A stretch of DNA of 64,000 bases from Sphingomonas sp. AP4-R1 (GTDB lineage Bacteria; Pseudomonadota; Alphaproteobacteria; Sphingomonadales; Sphingomonadaceae): NCBI RefSeq assembly GCF_013113735.1, contig NZ_CP053346.1, positions 2,308,001 to 2,372,000 on the forward strand. Reading direction: 5' to 3'. Of this stretch, positions 18,835 to 28,367 are shown one piece after another (positions within the stretch are counted from its first letter, which is position 1; each line of letters opens with the position of its first letter). The notes beneath the pieces are model-generated. The model worked only from the letters and a program-made list of their open reading frames with translations, was not told the origin of the DNA and ran no database searches. Position numbers and translations under genes: made by a program.

Positions 18835-19785
18835 GTGAGTCTTAACCTTCATTCCCACCTCCAAGGCATTTCCGCCTTCGTTCATTCGGTAGAGACGGGA
18901 AGCTTCACGGCGGCGGCAGCACGCATGGGCGTGTCGAAATCCGCGACAGGCAAGAGCGTGGCGCGTCTCGAAGAGCGTCTCGGCATACGGCTGCTTGACC
19001 GCACGACCCGCAGCCTGAACCTGACGGCCGAAGGGCAGACCTATTATCAAAGCTGCCTGAAGGTCTTGGAAGAGCTGAATGCGGCGGAGGCGCTGCTGGC
19101 CTCGCGAAAGCGCGTCGTATCGGGAACCTTGCGCATCAACCTGCCGATCTCGTTTGGCAGGTTGTGCGTCATGCCGGTACTGGAGGAGGTCGCGGACCGG
19201 AACCCTGATCTGAACCTCGATGTCTCGTTCACGGACCGACAGGTCGATCTCGTCGAGGAAGGTATCGACCTTGTAGTGCGGCTTGGTGACCCTGGAGATC
19301 ACGCGAGCCTGATCGGACGCCGCATTGGTACGCAGCGCTCAATCATCTGCGCTGCGCCATCCTATCTGGAGCGTCACGGGCGTCCGAGCGCCGTCGAAGA
19401 GCTCGCTCGACATGACTGCCTCGCTTTTGCCAAAGATGGCCGCCCGCTGCCATGGGCGGTTTGCGGCCCGGATGGGCTGGTCAGGTCGTTCGTCATCCAA
19501 CCGCGCCATACGGTCAGCCACGGTGAGGCTCTGCGGGACGCGACCGTGAACGGACTGGGGCTCGCTTATCTTTCGACCTGGCTCGCAGCAGACGATCTCC
19601 ACAGCGGGCGGCTCGAGGTGGTGCCGATTGCCACACCCACGGAAGACGGCCCCATCACCGCGCTTTGGCCGCGCTCGCGCGATATGGCCCCCAAGGTTCG
19701 TGTCGTGGTGGATGCGCTCGTCGAGGCGTTCATTCGAAGCTCGCCACCGGCTCGGGAGCAAGAGCAGCATGAGAGCGCTATGTAG
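18835..19785 (+). CDS. LysR-family transcriptional regulator
   Basis: About 316 residues from the GTG at 18835. A TTG at 18769 would add 22 residues with no family similarity. The winged HTH is in [20 protein letters not shown] with [20 protein letters not shown], and the effector domain carries [12 protein letters not shown]. It belongs to the LysR subgroup that usually controls a divergent oxidoreductase. The about 100-bp region shared with the alcohol dehydrogenase gene is the expected binding site. Confidence 0.9.
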   Translation: MSLNLHSHLQGISAFVHSVETGSFTAAAARMGVSKSATGKSVARLEERLGIRLLDRTTRSLNLTAEGQTYYQSCLKVLEELNAAEALLASRKRVVSGTLRINLPISFGRLCVMPVLEEVADRNPDLNLDVSFTDRQVDLVEEGIDLVVRLGDPGDHASLIGRRIGTQRSIICAAPSYLERHGRPSAVEELARHDCLAFAKDGRPLPWAVCGPDGLVRSFVIQPRHTVSHGEALRDATVNGLGLAYLSTWLAADDLHSGRLEVVPIATPTEDGPITALWPRSRDMAPKVRVVVDALVEAFIRSSPPAREQEQHESAM

Positions 19786-19837
19786 GGGTAGGTGCAGCGC
19801 TCACTTCCATAACGCGTGGTCAACTCTACGTACAAGG

Positions 19838-20131
19838 TTGATCGCCGTTATCGAACTGATGAGGATCCGACACGTTTTAGTCCGCTAGAGCGCCGGACGG
19901 ACGGCATCACAAAGAAGGCGCTCACGGATGCGCTCAGGACGCTTTAGCGCCAGGGCATCGTAACGCGGCGAGTCATCGCCCGATCGCTGGATGCCGTGGA
20001 AAACTTCGTGACGCCGCTTGGCCGGACAGTCAGCGGGCCGCTCACCGCGCTATATCGCTGGACGGTTGATCATCATCAGGACGTTGAGCGAGCTCGCGCA
20101 TCATTCGACCTCCAGCGGGGCAGCGAGTAGG
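19838..20131 (+). pseudogene. HxlR-family regulator, decayed
   Basis: Translation shows RFSPLERRTDGITKKALTDA, then LRTL, an in-frame TAG at the place of a family Glu, then RQGIVTRRV and FVTPLGRTVSGPLTALYRW. These follow the HxlR winged-helix pattern closely. Upstream the frame shifts (IAVIELMRIRH in another frame). There is at least one nonsense mutation and one frameshift, so it is non-functional. The GAG-to-TAG change at about 19945 is a single base. Confidence 0.7.
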
Positions 20132-20277
20132 AACAAGCTATCGGATGCATGGGAGCGCAGATCAGCGGCGCCTGCTTATCCGGGCCGAGTTGAGGTGATA
20201 TTGCTACCGATCCGAAGCAGGCGGCACGCAGCCGGTCAGATGATCCGATCGACCTCGTGGTCTCGTACGGATGCCGA

Positions 20278-21219
20278 TCAAAAACGAGGTGAGCAGGATA
20301 GGAAAAAATTCGCGATAATCTGACTGGCGTCGAACTGGCGGCTCGCCAAACCGATCATCCTCGGCAGAGCGTATTGGGGGCCGCCAGGCCAAGCATGCCC
20401 ACCACCAATGACGGTCAATAACGTGACGGAACCATGCGCGCGGCAATCCTCATGACGGGTACGGGCGACTTTGGTTCGATCAAACGGGGCGGTTTGAGCG
20501 AGCATCTCGGGCGGGCCACTCCGTTTGCAGCCGTTCGATCTTGACCACAGGCGGATGGTCTCCACGACCGACAGGACCTCTCCTCCTTCGCCCTTGCCGC
20601 CGAAGTCGGCTACAGCGCCGCCCCGGTACGGCATGATCGGGTCCGCTGTGCCGGCGATCTGCAGGACAGAGACAGGCCGGGCCGGCCGGCAGTGCGGCGC
20701 CAGATCGCTCGGCATCGTGCCGGCGACCGGCGCGATCGCCGAGATCCGCTGCGAGAGATCGCAACCAAGCCGCTCGGCGAACACCGCACCGTTCGAGAGT
20801 CCGGTGGCGAAGATGCGTCGATCGTTCGCGGGATATTTCCGCCCGATCTCGTCAAGCAAGATCGAGACGAAGCCTACGTCGTTCTGCGGATTGCGGATCG
20901 TCGAACGGCCGTCGTTCCAATGTTTATCGATGCCATCGGGGTAGACGACGATCAGCCCGCGCTGATCGGCAATCGTATCAAAATGCGTGAGCCGCCGCAT
21001 GCCCGCCCCTTGCATGCCGCCGCCATGGAATACGAGCACGACGGGAAACCCGCCCGCAGGCGGTCGGCCATCTGGAACATGGACGGAGTAAGTGCGCGTG
21101 ACACCGCCCACCCGAAGCTGTCCGGATTGATCGGCGGCGAATGCCGGAGAGGCGAGTATGCTGGCCAGGACCATGAGCGCGACGCCAAGTTGTGCCACGT
21201 AGGTCTTCATCGATGCCAT
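20278..21219 (-). CDS. LpqC/PHB-depolymerase-like secreted esterase
   Basis: 313 residues with a signal peptide (VALMVLASILASPAFA). It has the carbohydrate esterase 1 / LpqC fold: VVLVFHGGGMQGAGM oxyanion region, nucleophile in IFATGLSNGAVFAERL, Asp in IAGTADPIMPYRGG and His in GGGHAWPGG. The family hydrolyses feruloyl esters or polyhydroxybutyrate oligomers. The PHA synthase at 61 kb makes the latter attractive but does not prove it. The C-terminal 15 residues after about position 300 look atypical. Confidence 0.85.
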   Translation of the reverse strand: MASMKTYVAQLGVALMVLASILASPAFAADQSGQLRVGGVTRTYSVHVPDGRPPAGGFPVVLVFHGGGMQGAGMRRLTHFDTIADQRGLIVVYPDGIDKHWNDGRSTIRNPQNDVGFVSILLDEIGRKYPANDRRIFATGLSNGAVFAERLGCDLSQRISAIAPVAGTMPSDLAPHCRPARPVSVLQIAGTADPIMPYRGGAVADFGGKGEGGEVLSVVETIRLWSRSNGCKRSGPPEMLAQTAPFDRTKVARTRHEDCRAHGSVTLLTVIGGGHAWPGGPQYALPRMIGLASRQFDASQIIANFFLSCSPRF

Positions 21220-21332
21220 ATTTTAAAGTCCTTAAGTTTGAAGCAGAGGACACGAGTCTGGGCGAGCGGCTGGTCGTCATTGAGAACATCCGAAGGTGCG
21301 TCGGCTAGGACCCAGAGGCCAGCCGGCAAGGC

Positions 21333-21851
21333 TCACCAGCCGCCGACGACCGCTTGAACGATCATTCCTGTCGCCAAGGAAGCGAGCACGAAACTATTGC
21401 CGGCGTAGAACTAGCCGTAGCCGCCAGACGCCGGTCGCAGGCCATAGACGGTGGGTTCGATCACCACGTAGCTGCGCATCGGCATCGGCAGAACGACGCC
21501 CGCGACAAGCGCCCGATCCGCATAACCGTAGAGTACGGGGTAGTAGCCATAACCCGGGGCGAAGTAATATCCGGCCCTGACGCCGCGGTAGGCTCGGAAT
21601 CATGGATCCGTCCGCCACCATCCTCCATGGCTGCGATCGATCACGATAATCCCTTGGTCATGGTAGGGTGACGGAGGATAGCCATGGCCGTGATGATCGC
21701 CGTCATAATGATGGTCACGGCCGCCTCGATGACCATGATCGCCCGAGTGGCCGTGCGAATGGCGCTGGGCGTGTGCAGCCGTGGCGCCCAGTCCGAAGCC
21801 CAACAGCACCGTCGCTGCCAGTGCTTTATTGTGTGCAGATAATCGTTTCAT
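21333..21851 (-). pseudogene. RcnB-like periplasmic protein with two in-frame stops
   Basis: Starts with a signal peptide and a His/Gly-rich region (GHSGDHGHRGGRDHHYDGDH). The same frame then continues through a TGA at 21600-21602 and a TAG at 21411-21413 to a TGA at 21333. The downstream parts carry an RcnB-like C-terminus (VVLPMPMRSYVVIEPTVYGL and FVLASLATGMIVQAVVGGW). RcnB proteins assist nickel/cobalt homeostasis. Both stops fall where family members would have Trp, so each is one G-to-A change from TGG. As written only an 83-residue His-rich fragment can be made. Confidence 0.7.
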
Positions 21852-21915
21852 CTCGAACTCCTTGGAGTCCGATCATCACTTAACCTTGCAACAGGCGGTT
21901 GCGACCATTGTGACG

Positions 21916-23289
21916 CTATGTGTCGGCCGCCGCCGGGTCTGCATGACCGTACAGCCGCAGACGCGCGCGCAAACCGCCCTCTTGACGGTTCTGCAATTCC
22001 AGATCTCCTCCGAACCGGTGCGCGAGCGCCTGGACGATGGACAAACCGAGTCCGACCCCACCCGTGTGTCGGGCGCGCGATGTCTCGAGTCGCCGGAACG
22101 GCTCCATCAGGGCTGTGAGTTGTTCGTCAGGCACACCGGGCCCCTGATCGTCGATGCAGACGATCACCTCCTTTTCGTGCGCGTTCACCGTTATGCGCGC
22201 CGCACCGTTGCCGTAGCGAAGCGCATTGTCGATGAGATTGGCGATCATGCGCTTGAACGCCACCTCCGTGACCTGCGCCCGGCATGTCTCTCGAGGGAGG
22301 GATAGGATCAGGTCCTCCCCGAGTTCGCGACGGATCCTAACGATCTGTTCTAGCTCCTTGCCGACGTCGATGGCGACGTCATGACTGCCGTCCCTTTCAC
22401 CAGGCTCTGCAAAAGTCAGCGCATCGTCCATGAGCTGCCGCATCTCTTCGAGATCGCGAACGGCCAGCGCTCTTTGCCGCTCATCGCCGATGAAATCGCT
22501 GCGCAGCTCCAGTCGGGTTAGATACGTTCGGAAATCGTGCGCGACCGCACCGATGATGCGTGTCCGTTCTTCCATGGAGGCATGCAGCCGCGTGCGCATC
22601 TCACGAAAGGCTTCGCCCAACTCGACGAACTCGCGCGCTCCGCCATGCTTGAGAAGGGACAAGTCGTCGTGCCGCACCGCGCGCGCGAGCCGCTCGACCG
22701 GCGCCGTGGATTGCGCTGCGAGCCAGAGGATCACGATCAGGTCGAGGATGACGATTGTAAGCCCGAACCACCGGAACCGCGTAATGAAGCGGGTGACGGG
22801 TGCGATCGTGTAGCGGGTCACCTCGACGGCGCGGCCATTCGGAAGCGCCACTATCACGCGAACGGGTTCGCGTGAGAAATAGGGTTGCCGGTCCAGGGCT
22901 AGGAGCACGTCGTGTCCTTGCGCGTCGATGCGAAAAAGGCGTCCCGCGAGCGCCCGCCGGTATGGGATAGCGGCACGGTTCGCCTCTTGGCTTTCGCTGC
23001 TATCGACCGCCATTGGCGAGGGCAGTGACGTCAAGAGCCGCACACCTTGCCTTTCATCCTCGAATGCTCGGGTCAGATCGCCGTAAGTGTCGGGCGGCGC
23101 ACGCTCGAAGGCCAAGACGATCGCTGCCACCTTGTCCGGTGGCGGGAGGATGTAGAGCCTATCGTTCTCGAGTTGGCCGCTCCGGGTGATCAGCAAGAAG
23201 GTCGCATAGACCAATAGAGCGTGAATGATGACGATCGCGCCGATCCGCGCGCGCAGGCTGCTCAATGATCGGGACAGCGTCCTTAGCAT
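21916..23289 (-). CDS. Membrane sensor histidine kinase, EnvZ/OmpB-type
   Basis: 457 residues. TM1 (18-36) and TM2 (174-192) enclose a periplasmic domain of about 135 residues. Then come HAMP, a HisKA box with His251 in GAVAHDFRTYLTRLELR (the usual HDLRTPL is HDFRTYL here) and a HATPase domain with NLIDNALRYGNGA, DDQGPGVP and GVGLGLSIVQAL. It overlaps the response regulator gene by seven bases, so they are one operon. The adjacent RcnB-like remnant and EF-hand gene hint at a metal or cation signal, which is speculative. Confidence 0.92.
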   Translation of the reverse strand: MLRTLSRSLSSLRARIGAIVIIHALLVYATFLLITRSGQLENDRLYILPPPDKVAAIVLAFERAPPDTYGDLTRAFEDERQGVRLLTSLPSPMAVDSSESQEANRAAIPYRRALAGRLFRIDAQGHDVLLALDRQPYFSREPVRVIVALPNGRAVEVTRYTIAPVTRFITRFRWFGLTIVILDLIVILWLAAQSTAPVERLARAVRHDDLSLLKHGGAREFVELGEAFREMRTRLHASMEERTRIIGAVAHDFRTYLTRLELRSDFIGDERQRALAVRDLEEMRQLMDDALTFAEPGERDGSHDVAIDVGKELEQIVRIRRELGEDLILSLPRETCRAQVTEVAFKRMIANLIDNALRYGNGAARITVNAHEKEVIVCIDDQGPGVPDEQLTALMEPFRRLETSRARHTGGVGLGLSIVQALAHRFGGDLELQNRQEGGLRARLRLYGHADPAAADT

Positions 23290-24038
23290 CGCACCACCGT
23301 CGGCGAGAAAAGATATCCGTCGCCGCGCACGGTGCGGATCAGCAATGGCTCACGCGGGTCATCGCCCAACTTGCGCCGGAGCCTGCCGATCTGGACGTCT
23401 ATCGCCCGATCGATCAGATCGGCGCCCCGCCCGCGAGTGGCATCGATGAGAAATTCGCGGGACAAAATCCGCTGGGCATGCAGCACGAGCACTTGGAGCA
23501 GGTCGAACTCGCTTGTGGTGAGTGTCACCGGCCGCCCCTCCGGATTTAAAAGGGCTCGCGCGCTACCTCTCAGGAGCCAGCCGTTGAAGCGGAAGTTTTC
23601 TTCACCCTGATCGTTCGCTGAGGTTGCAAGCTCCCTCGTGCGACGGATGACGGAGCGTAAGCGCGCCAGCAGCTCCCGGGAATTAAAAGGCTTGGCAAGA
23701 TAATCGTCGGCGCCGAGCTCCAGACCGATCACGCGATCAATGGAATCACTTCTGGCGGTGACGATCAGGATGGGTAGGCGAGGATATCTCGCCCGCAGGG
23801 CCCGGCAGATATCGAGGCCGTCTTCCCCGGGCAGCATCAGATCGAGGATAAGACAGTCGAGCCGCTCGAACTCGACCGCGGCGAACAAGCCGGCCGAGCC
23901 CTCAAACGCAAGCACCTCGAAGCCTTCCCGCCGCAGCAGCATCGTGACAAGGTCCCGGATCTCCGGGTCGTCTTCCACGATAGCGATGGTGCCTGTCCCC
24001 CGTAGGACCGGTTTCGGGTGATCTCGCGCCTGCATCAT
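23283..24038 (-). CDS. OmpR-family response regulator
   Basis: 251 residues. The receiver has Glu22-Asp23-Asp24, phosphorylated Asp66 (LILDLMLPGEDG) and Lys in DDYLAKPF. The C-terminal winged helix includes LTTSEFDLLQVLVLHAQRIL and RAIDVQIGRLRRKLGDD. It pairs with the histidine kinase immediately downstream. A start at either Met of the initial MM is possible. Confidence 0.94.
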   Translation of the reverse strand: MMQARDHPKPVLRGTGTIAIVEDDPEIRDLVTMLLRREGFEVLAFEGSAGLFAAVEFERLDCLILDLMLPGEDGLDICRALRARYPRLPILIVTARSDSIDRVIGLELGADDYLAKPFNSRELLARLRSVIRRTRELATSANDQGEENFRFNGWLLRGSARALLNPEGRPVTLTTSEFDLLQVLVLHAQRILSREFLIDATRGRGADLIDRAIDVQIGRLRRKLGDDPREPLLIRTVRGDGYLFSPTVVRC

Positions 24039-24122
24039 TCCTCAATCGTATCAAACTCGCCCGATCGCGGTTCGATCAGTTCGAGGCGCCGGATGGTGAA
24101 AGGCTTACGACCGGGGCGCTCG

Positions 24123-24401
24123 TCACCTGCTTTGCCTGTATGCCGCGACCGCTGCCCTGATCTCGGCGGGCGTGACCTTGCCGTTCTTGTCGGCGTCGAT
24201 GAACTTGAAACCTTCCTCGCGGCGCCCAATTGCCTTCCATTCGGAAAGGCTGAGGGTGCCATCCTTATCCTGGTCGGCCCTTGCGAACATTTGCCGCGCT
24301 CGCTCGGCATTGTCACCGGAGGACTCTGCGTTTTGCGCATAGACGCTTGTGGCCGAAAGGCTGGCAATGGCTAGGCCAATTTGCAAAATTTGCCGTAACA
24401 T
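24123..24401 (-). CDS. Small secreted EF-hand protein
   Basis: 92 residues with a signal peptide (ILQIGLAIASLSATSVYA). Two EF-hand loops are intact: DQDKDGTLSLSE (about 44-55) and DADKNGKVTPAE (about 69-80), each with the 1, 3, 5 and 12 acidic or Asn ligands. It should bind calcium in the periplasm. It lies on the same strand just upstream of the two-component operon. Confidence 0.88.
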   Translation of the reverse strand: MLRQILQIGLAIASLSATSVYAQNAESSGDNAERARQMFARADQDKDGTLSLSEWKAIGRREEGFKFIDADKNGKVTPAEIRAAVAAYRQSR

Positions 24402-24685
24402 AGAAGCTCCAGATGAAGTTGGCTAGCACCGGCATAGAGTTCGGGCTCAATCAGGATGCGCGAGATATATGGCGCTTTGTGTCGGATTGTAACAGTAGTT
24501 CCATTTAGCGCTGGCGAGTAACGCCCGCTGCCTTATCGCGGCGGAAGCAGCCTCTGTGCTGCCTAACCGTCGCTTAAGTAGCTTTTTGTGGAAGCTGTGC
24601 GGATGACACCCGATCGCACACTGCACATCCAGTATTGTACTTCACCGGGCAGCTACCGCGATTAGTGACCGCAATCGGAGGAATG

Positions 24686-25582
24686 CTACGGCCGGCTTTT
24701 CAGAAACGCGACAAATGCGCGTAGTGCAGCGGATTGGTGACGGCGACTTGGAAAATAAATGTAAAGCGCTTCAATCGGGCAGGACCAAGAAGGCAGAACA
24801 TGCATTAGTTCTCCGCGATCGACGAGGTCGGTCACCATTGCACTCGGGACGCTGACGATCCCAAGTCCGCGCACTGCGAGATCGATCTGCGAGACGAGGT
24901 CGTGGACGATCGTCGTGTCAGAGGGCAAGATCTGTATCGTCTCATCGCCGCTCGCAAGCGTCCAGGGAATGATCGTTCCAGTGATCTGGCTACGGCAAAC
25001 AACGGCGCGATGTTGCAGCAAAGCGCTCGGGCTGTCGGGCACCGGACGTCTCGCCAGATAGGAAGGTGCGGCAACCAGGATCGCCGTCGAGCGAGGTGCG
25101 ATCTGGACAGCAACCATGTCCTTCTCGAGGTGGTTGCCGAAGCGCAAACCGGCATCGTAGCCTTGCTTGACGATGTCGACCAGGCGCGCTTCGACGGCAA
25201 TCTCCAGTTCGATCTCTGGAAAAGCATCCTTAAAGTCGACCAACGCGCTGGCCATGATCAGATCGAAGGGCGCCCGTGGCATGGTGAGGCGCAAGGCGCC
25301 GGTCGGACGACCACCTCGGCCAGTTGCGTTCTCAGCAGCCTGCCTGAGTTGTTCGACTGCTGGAGCGGCCGCACGCAGATAGTCGCTGCCGACGTCCGTC
25401 AGGCTGATGCTGCGCGTAGAGCGGCGAAAGAGAGGCGTGCCGAGGCGTTCCTCAAGGCTTCGGATCGCCTGACTGACCGCGGACGGGGAAACGCCCAGGC
25501 GCCTGGCCGCTTCAGAGAAGCTGCCTGCTTCAGCCACTGTGACGAACATGGCCACGCCATCAAGAGTGTCTCTGTGTCGCAA
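24686..25582 (-). CDS. LysR-family transcriptional regulator
   Basis: 298 residues. The HTH is in SFSEAARRLGVSPSAVSQAI, followed by LFRRSTRSISLTDVG; the effector domain has VKQGYDAGLRFGNHLEKDMV. It is divergent from the epoxide-hydrolase-like gene at 25666, so that gene and its followers are likely targets. The ligand is unknown. Confidence 0.92.
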   Translation of the reverse strand: MRHRDTLDGVAMFVTVAEAGSFSEAARRLGVSPSAVSQAIRSLEERLGTPLFRRSTRSISLTDVGSDYLRAAAPAVEQLRQAAENATGRGGRPTGALRLTMPRAPFDLIMASALVDFKDAFPEIELEIAVEARLVDIVKQGYDAGLRFGNHLEKDMVAVQIAPRSTAILVAAPSYLARRPVPDSPSALLQHRAVVCRSQITGTIIPWTLASGDETIQILPSDTTIVHDLVSQIDLAVRGLGIVSVPSAMVTDLVDRGELMHVLPSWSCPIEALYIYFPSRRHQSAALRAFVAFLKSRP

Positions 25583-25665
25583 GCTCGTACCTTGAAGTTC
25601 TGCTTACAGCCTCATGCGGGATTACCGCGCTTATCGCGAGTAACTGCTAACCCTATTTGTAGGGC

Positions 25666-26829
25666 ATGCGCAAGAACGAGAGCCCAAGCCGTACGAAATC
25701 GCCGACGTCCAATGTCGGCGGCGGACCTGCACTGGATCGAAGGATGATCCTGATGGGACTGGGGGCGGCAGCGACTTTTCCGAAGGGAACATGGGCAGCA
25801 TCTTCCGCTGCCGTTGTCTCGCGGACGTTCGGCACTGCCCGCCATAAGACCCATTATCTGGAATGCGGGCCGGCCGACGGGCCTTTGATGATCTTTCTCC
25901 ACGGCTGGCCTGAACTCAGTCTGATCTGGCGTGCGCAGATGGAGTCTTTCGCCGCCGAGGGATGGCGATGCGTTGCACCCGACATGCGGGGCTATGGCGG
26001 CTCGTCAGCGCCCGCCTCCAGCGAAGCCTATGCGAACGAGCAGGTCGTCAGCGATATGGCGGAGCTGCACGACCATCTTGGTGGCAAGCCTGCCATCTGG
26101 GTGGGCCATGATTGGGGTAGCGTCATCGCCGCATCATTGGCCGCGCACGAGCCGGCTCGCAGCCGCGGCGTTGTGCTGATCTCGGTTCCCTATTTTCCCG
26201 ACGCGAACGCCCTGCCGACTTTGGTGCCGCTGGTCGATCGCCGGATCTACCCGGCGGATCAATATCCGGACGGACAGTGGGATTATTACCGCTACTACAC
26301 CACGCACTTTGACGCAGCGGTCTCGGACCTGGACGCGGACAAGGCAGCATCGCTTGCATCGATCTACCGCTCTGGCGATCCCTCAAGCATCGGCAAGCCT
26401 TCGGCAAATTCGCTGGTCACCCGCAAGGGCGGCCGCTTCGGTGACGCGCATCGCGCCCCGCCGACCACGCCTGATCCAGCGCTTTGGCCAGCGACAGATT
26501 TCGCCGCTCTGGTTGAGGCCTTCGACGACCACGGCTTTCGCTCGCCATGCGCGTGGTATCTGAACGACACGGCCAACATTGCTTATGCCCGCCGCGCGCC
26601 GAACGGTGGCCGGATTTCGCTGCCCGTCCTGTTCGTGAATGGCGAGTACGACCAGATCAACAGTATCAAAGGTAATCGCTACGGCGATCCGATGCGAGCG
26701 GCCTGCGCCGACCTCACGACGGCAAACCTGCTCGGAGCGCATTGGCTGCCGCTCGAGTGTAAACAGGAGTTGGTTCAGGCGATCCGAGCATGGGTTCAGA
26801 CCAAAGGCCTGTCTGCGGCGCGGCTTTGA
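25666..26829 (+). CDS. Exported epoxide-hydrolase-like alpha/beta hydrolase
   Basis: 387 residues. A twin-arginine-like leader is visible (DRRMILMGLGAAATFPKG). The hydrolase core has HGWPE (79-83), the nucleophile segment GHDWGS with Asp149, an acid near VNGEYDQINS and a His in LGAHWLPLE. Asp as nucleophile and HGWP are hallmarks of epoxide hydrolases and related dehalogenases. It is the first gene of a plus-strand run of metabolic genes that reaches 31.7 kb. Confidence 0.82.
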   Translation: MRKNESPSRTKSPTSNVGGGPALDRRMILMGLGAAATFPKGTWAASSAAVVSRTFGTARHKTHYLECGPADGPLMIFLHGWPELSLIWRAQMESFAAEGWRCVAPDMRGYGGSSAPASSEAYANEQVVSDMAELHDHLGGKPAIWVGHDWGSVIAASLAAHEPARSRGVVLISVPYFPDANALPTLVPLVDRRIYPADQYPDGQWDYYRYYTTHFDAAVSDLDADKAASLASIYRSGDPSSIGKPSANSLVTRKGGRFGDAHRAPPTTPDPALWPATDFAALVEAFDDHGFRSPCAWYLNDTANIAYARRAPNGGRISLPVLFVNGEYDQINSIKGNRYGDPMRAACADLTTANLLGAHWLPLECKQELVQAIRAWVQTKGLSAARL

Positions 26830-26839
26830 GGATGCAGGC

Positions 26840-27796
26840 GTGGGTTTGCCGAATCAAGAGATCGGGGGTTTGAAGGCGCGCGGGGGTTGGGCGCAAAGCC
26901 GCGTGCTCGTCCTTCTGGCGGTCGGATATCAATGGTTCTACAACGGCGCGAACTTCGTCGCCTTCAAGGTCGGCGGCGATGCGGTTAATCCGCTTCTTCT
27001 CGCCGCTCTGCGCTTTGCCATCGCCGCGCTGATCATCCTGCCCTTCGGACTCTGGCGCTGGCATCGGCGGCCAGCCGAACTGTCGGAACTGGCGAATGCA
27101 GCGGGGCTGGGTGTGGCGATGCTGGTGGGTAGCCAGTCGGTTGCCATCATCGGAACCCACCTGTTGCCGGCGGGCGTGGCGTCAGTGTTTGGGTCGGCGG
27201 CACCCATCTTCCTTGCGCTATTCGCCGGGGTCGCATTGCGCGAGCCGCTTGGCGTCAGGCAGGTTTATGGAATCGGGCTTGGCTTCTTCGGCCTCGTGCT
27301 CATGGCCTGGTTCGCCTCGGACAACGGCGGGTTTTCCCTACTGGGCGCTGGGCTGACGCTGGCTGCTTCGGCATGCTGGGCCGCCGGATCTCTGTGGGCA
27401 CGACGACTGCGCCTCCCGGCTGACCCGGTGGTGGCGCTGACGACGCAACTGGTGGCTGCGGCCGGAGTCCTTGTGCTGGGAGTGGGAGCAAGCGGTATCG
27501 CCGGCCGGACCGGCATGACCATTCTGCCGGCTACCGCGTTGTTAGCGCTGGCGTTTCTGATCATCGCCAGCACGCTTGTCGGCTATGCGGTGTTTCTCGC
27601 CGTGAACGCCGACGTTTCACCAACGATTGCCAACACTTTCAACTACGCCTCGCCGGTGGTCGCGCTGCTGCTATCGGCCGTTCTGCTGGGGGAATATCTG
27701 AACTTATCGAAGCTGTTTGCCGCCGGGGTAGCACTATCCGGCGTGGCGCTCATGGTCCGTGGCTCTCCTTCCCGGCAAGAGGGCCACTCCCAGTGA
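26840..27796 (+). CDS. EamA/DMT-family transporter
   Basis: About 318 residues from the GTG at 26840, just after the hydrolase stop. The frame is open upstream, but that part only shadows the hydrolase gene. Ten hydrophobic helices form two EamA repeats, with ANFVAFKVGGDAVNPLLLAA in repeat 1 and TIANTFNYASPVVALLLSAV in repeat 2. Such proteins usually export metabolites. The substrate is not predictable. Confidence 0.87.
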   Translation: MGLPNQEIGGLKARGGWAQSRVLVLLAVGYQWFYNGANFVAFKVGGDAVNPLLLAALRFAIAALIILPFGLWRWHRRPAELSELANAAGLGVAMLVGSQSVAIIGTHLLPAGVASVFGSAAPIFLALFAGVALREPLGVRQVYGIGLGFFGLVLMAWFASDNGGFSLLGAGLTLAASACWAAGSLWARRLRLPADPVVALTTQLVAAAGVLVLGVGASGIAGRTGMTILPATALLALAFLIIASTLVGYAVFLAVNADVSPTIANTFNYASPVVALLLSAVLLGEYLNLSKLFAAGVALSGVALMVRGSPSRQEGHSQ

Positions 27797-27874
27797 AAGT
27801 GAACATATGGTCGGTGAGCCTTTTCCCGTTGGTCCGACCGATTTCTTGCCCGCGAAATATTGAGTAGGAGCGAC

Positions 27875-28291
27875 ATGAAAAACGAGGACACAACTACTCC
27901 CAGCGCCGTCGTCAATGCCCTGTATGACGGATTTGAGCGGGCCGACGCTACGGCGATCATGGAACTGCTCGCTGATGAACTCGACTGGCGCGAGTCCGAT
28001 AATTTTATGCTGGCGGATCGCAATCCGTACCGCACGCCGCAGGCAGTTGCCGACGGTGTATTCGGTCGGCTCGCGGGGCAGTTTCGCGACTACGAGGCCG
28101 CCCCCACCGAGATCTTTCCGGTTGGCGAGGTCGTGATCGCAATCGGTCGCTCGAAGGGTGTGGTCGCCGCGACAGGAAAGACGTTCGACGCGCAATACGC
28201 CCATGTCTGGCGGGTGCGCGAAGGCAAGATCGTGGGCTTTCGGCAAATCATCGATACGCTGGAGATCTTTCGCGCGCAGCAGGCCGGATGA
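27875..28291 (+). CDS. SnoaL/NTF2-like protein
   Basis: 138 residues, a single cone-shaped NTF2 fold: AVVNALYDGFERADATAIME at the start and YAHVWRVREGKIVGFRQIID at the end. Members are isomerases, hydrolases or ligand binders. I start at the ATG at 27875, preceded by AGGAG. It lies between a transporter and an epoxide hydrolase, which suggests a role in the same catabolic or detoxification route. Confidence 0.82.
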   Translation: MKNEDTTTPSAVVNALYDGFERADATAIMELLADELDWRESDNFMLADRNPYRTPQAVADGVFGRLAGQFRDYEAAPTEIFPVGEVVIAIGRSKGVVAATGKTFDAQYAHVWRVREGKIVGFRQIIDTLEIFRAQQAG

Positions 28292-28367
28292 CCAATCGAG
28301 AGGCGCTACCGTCGTGGCAGAGCTCGCCACGCAAGAAACGTGAACGAAAGCAATAATGGAGGCGAAG

